A stretch of DNA of 64,000 nucleotides, taken from assembly GCF_900110425.1 (NCBI RefSeq), contig NZ_FODS01000003.1, positions 1 through 64,000 of the forward strand. The letters are read 5' to 3'. Position 1 is the stretch's first letter, and the number at the start of each line of letters is the position of its first letter. Below the pieces are notes generated by a model. It searched no databases. It was not told the DNA's origin and saw only the letters and a list, made by a program, of their open reading frames with translations. This document shows positions 62,268 to 64,000 of this stretch, piece after piece. Source of the stretch: Salinihabitans flavidus (GTDB lineage Bacteria; Pseudomonadota; Alphaproteobacteria; Rhodobacterales; Rhodobacteraceae). The position numbers were made by a program, and so were the translations under genes.

Positions 62268-62436
62268 AATCGTTTTCCGGACTGGCCTGCGTAGTCCCCC
62301 TGATTCATTGACGATTGGCCCGAGTAGAGATATACGCCTCGTCGTGGATCCCTTTTTGTGAACAAACACAGGGCCGACAGGGCCTGATCCACATCAGACG
62401 CTACGGGCCAAACGTGTCCGTAAACCACGGATGCAA

Positions 62437-63924
62437 ATGACCAAATTTTCCGAACTCAACCTGAATCCGAAAGTACTCAAGGCCGTTGTAGAGGCCGGGT
62501 ACGAGATACCAACCCCGATCCAGGAAGGGGCGATTCCCCCTGCACTGGAAGGCCGCGACGTTCTTGGCATTGCCCAGACCGGCACCGGCAAGACCGCTGG
62601 CTTTACCCTGCCGATGTTGTCGCTTCTGGCCCGTGGGCGCGCACGCGCGCGGATGCCCCGCAGTCTGGTGCTATGTCCGACCCGTGAACTTGCCGCACAA
62701 GTGGCCGAGAACTTTGACACCTATTCCAAGCACCTCAAGCTGACCAAGGCGCTGCTGATCGGCGGGGTGAGTTTCAAGGATCAGGACAAGCTCATTGACA
62801 AGGGCGTGGATGTGCTCATCGCAACGCCGGGGCGCCTTCTCGATCACTTCGAGCGCGGCAAACTCCTGCTGACTGGCGTGCAAATCATGGTCGTGGATGA
62901 GGCTGACCGAATGCTCGACATGGGTTTCATTCCCGATATCGAGCGGATTTTCTCGCTTACGCCCTTCACACGCCAGACCCTTTTCTTCTCCGCCACGATG
63001 GCACCTGAAATTGAGCGGATCACCAACACGTTTCTGCAAGCGCCTGTGCGGATTGAGGTGGCCCGTCAGGCAACCGCGTCAGAGACCATTGAACAAGGCG
63101 TGGTGATGTTCAAGGCATCCCGCCGAGATCGCGAAGCCAGCGAAAAGCGCGATTTGCTGCGCGCTATGATTGATGCCGAAGGTGACAAGTGCAGCAATGC
63201 GATCATCTTCTGCAATCGTAAGGTCGATGTGGATATCATCGCCAAATCGCTCAAGAAGTATGGCTATGACGCAGCGCCGATCCACGGCGATCTGGAGCAG
63301 TCGCAGCGCACCAGAACACTGGATGGCTTTCGCGCCGGGGACCTGCGCTTTCTCGTGGCCTCGGACGTTGCGGCGCGCGGGTTGGATGTGCCTGCGGTCA
63401 GCCACGTTTTCAATTATGACGTGCCCAGCCATGCCGAGGATTACGTTCACCGTATCGGCCGCACGGGTCGTGCCGGGCGTGCGGGCAAGGCCATGATGCT
63501 CTGCGCCCCGCGCGACGAAAAGAACTTCGAAGCGATAGAACGGCTTCTGCAAAAGGAAATTCCGCGACTCGCCTCTCCGATTGAGCAAAGCGAACCGGCC
63601 GAGTTGGCCGAAGACTCGGCCCCCACCCCAAAACCCAGGAAAGTCAGTACACGCGGACGCTCAAAACCAGCGCACCCTCCAGAAGATGCGGCTGAGGTGA
63701 ACCCGCCACAGGACGAACCGCTGGCCAAAGAGGCGGACAAGCCAAAGCCGAAACCTCGCGCAAAGGCGCAGGACAAACCACAGGCCAAAACGCAGGAATC
63801 CTCTGATCGCGGGAAATCCGGTGGACGCGGAAAATCCGATAAGGGCGGCAACAAGGTGGTTGGCATGGGTGATCATATGCCCAGCTTCATTGCGCTGAGT
63901 TTCGACGAGCGTCGCGCAGGCTGA
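62437..63924 (+). CDS. DEAD-box RNA helicase (RhlE/CsdA type)
   Basis: A 495-residue helicase. It has the Q motif (PTPIQEGAIP), motif I AQTGTGKT, Ia PTRELAAQV, II VDEADRMLD, III FFSATM, V ARGLDVPAVSHVFNYD and VI HRIGRTGRAGR. A low-complexity Lys/Pro/Glu tail (about 385-490, KPKPRAKAQDKPQAK) probably binds RNA or partners. ATG 62437 gives the common MTKFSELNL start; ATG 62431 is two codons upstream. It ends before a strong terminator. Confidence 0.94.
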   Translation: MTKFSELNLNPKVLKAVVEAGYEIPTPIQEGAIPPALEGRDVLGIAQTGTGKTAGFTLPMLSLLARGRARARMPRSLVLCPTRELAAQVAENFDTYSKHLKLTKALLIGGVSFKDQDKLIDKGVDVLIATPGRLLDHFERGKLLLTGVQIMVVDEADRMLDMGFIPDIERIFSLTPFTRQTLFFSATMAPEIERITNTFLQAPVRIEVARQATASETIEQGVVMFKASRRDREASEKRDLLRAMIDAEGDKCSNAIIFCNRKVDVDIIAKSLKKYGYDAAPIHGDLEQSQRTRTLDGFRAGDLRFLVASDVAARGLDVPAVSHVFNYDVPSHAEDYVHRIGRTGRAGRAGKAMMLCAPRDEKNFEAIERLLQKEIPRLASPIEQSEPAELAEDSAPTPKPRKVSTRGRSKPAHPPEDAAEVNPPQDEPLAKEADKPKPKPRAKAQDKPQAKTQESSDRGKSGGRGKSDKGGNKVVGMGDHMPSFIALSFDERRAG

Positions 63925-63952
63925 TTGTTCTTTCAAGTCGCCGCTACAGCAT

Positions 63953-63985
63953 AAGGCCGGGAAGCGTTTTCGCTTCCCGGCCTTT
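63953..63985 (+). terminator. Rho-independent terminator after helicase gene
   Basis: AAGGCCGGGAAGCG-TTTT-CGCTTCCCGGCCTT is a perfect 14-bp stem followed by T. Confidence 0.9.
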
Positions 63986-64000
63986 CGCTTTGTCCCGCTC

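Noticed and set aside
1-64000. tRNA, rRNA, CRISPR, prophage or defence-system genes
   Set aside because: I looked for tRNA T-loop patterns, regular spacer arrays, phage structural proteins, toxin-antitoxin pairs, restriction enzymes and similar, and found none that hold up.

Overview
The window is a dense, GC-rich chromosomal segment. It carries almost only protein genes and looks like a member of the Rhodobacterales (Roseobacter-type Alphaproteobacteria). The grounds are the yajC-secD-secF-Mth938 and tatABC gene orders, the TRAP and urea/amide-type ABC transporters, a Hint-domain protein, a DUF2852 protein, a bacterial N-end-rule transferase (bpt), an ilvBN attenuator, and many ATGA start/stop overlaps. 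I see no rRNA, tRNA, CRISPR array, prophage or defence island. The only mobile-element trace is the 3' end of an IS481-like transposase gene cut by the left edge.

Layout. 0-8 kb: transposase end, a secreted DUF900 hydrolase, then a five-gene peptide/nickel-type ABC importer. 8-13.4 kb: a CPA1 antiporter with a C-terminal cNMP-like domain, a YbaK deacylase, DUF2852 and RDD membrane proteins, and bpt. 13.5-18 kb: a TRAP transporter with unusually large membrane subunits. 18.4-21 kb: ilvB-ilvN behind a transcription attenuator encoding a Leu-Ile-Val-Ile-Val leader peptide. 21-25 kb: an XRE regulator, a Rieske oxygenase with a coupled 70-residue partner, and a DUF2189 membrane protein. 25-29.2 kb: a polar amino-acid ABC importer divergent from a dimethylarginine dimethylaminohydrolase-like gene.

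29.2-40.7 kb is the most distinctive region. A minus-strand run encodes an AmiC-like cytoplasmic sensor, a flotillin/SPFH protein, a urea/amide-type ABC importer (Tat-exported binding protein, two permeases, one ATPase), a second ATPase fused in frame to an amidase, and an acyl-CoA ligase. A MarR regulator is divergent from it. The genes read as uptake of an amide, hydrolysis to ammonia plus an acid, and activation of the acid to a CoA ester. The substrate cannot be told from the sequence.

40.7-64 kb is mostly housekeeping: P450, a TfoX-C protein, ndk, Mth938/secF/secD/yajC, serS, coaD, a CBS protein, a LysR/mmsA pair, SDRs, DUF815 ATPase/tatCBA, a WYL regulator, an orphan CUT-type ATPase, a Hint protein, prfC, a glycosyltransferase and a DEAD-box helicase.

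Non-coding signals include strong terminators and several palindromic operator candidates. There is a four-copy TTGTCAG array upstream of the WYL regulator. An 11-bp tandem motif (ATACCGACGTN) recurs in the same orientation at three distant intergenic sites.
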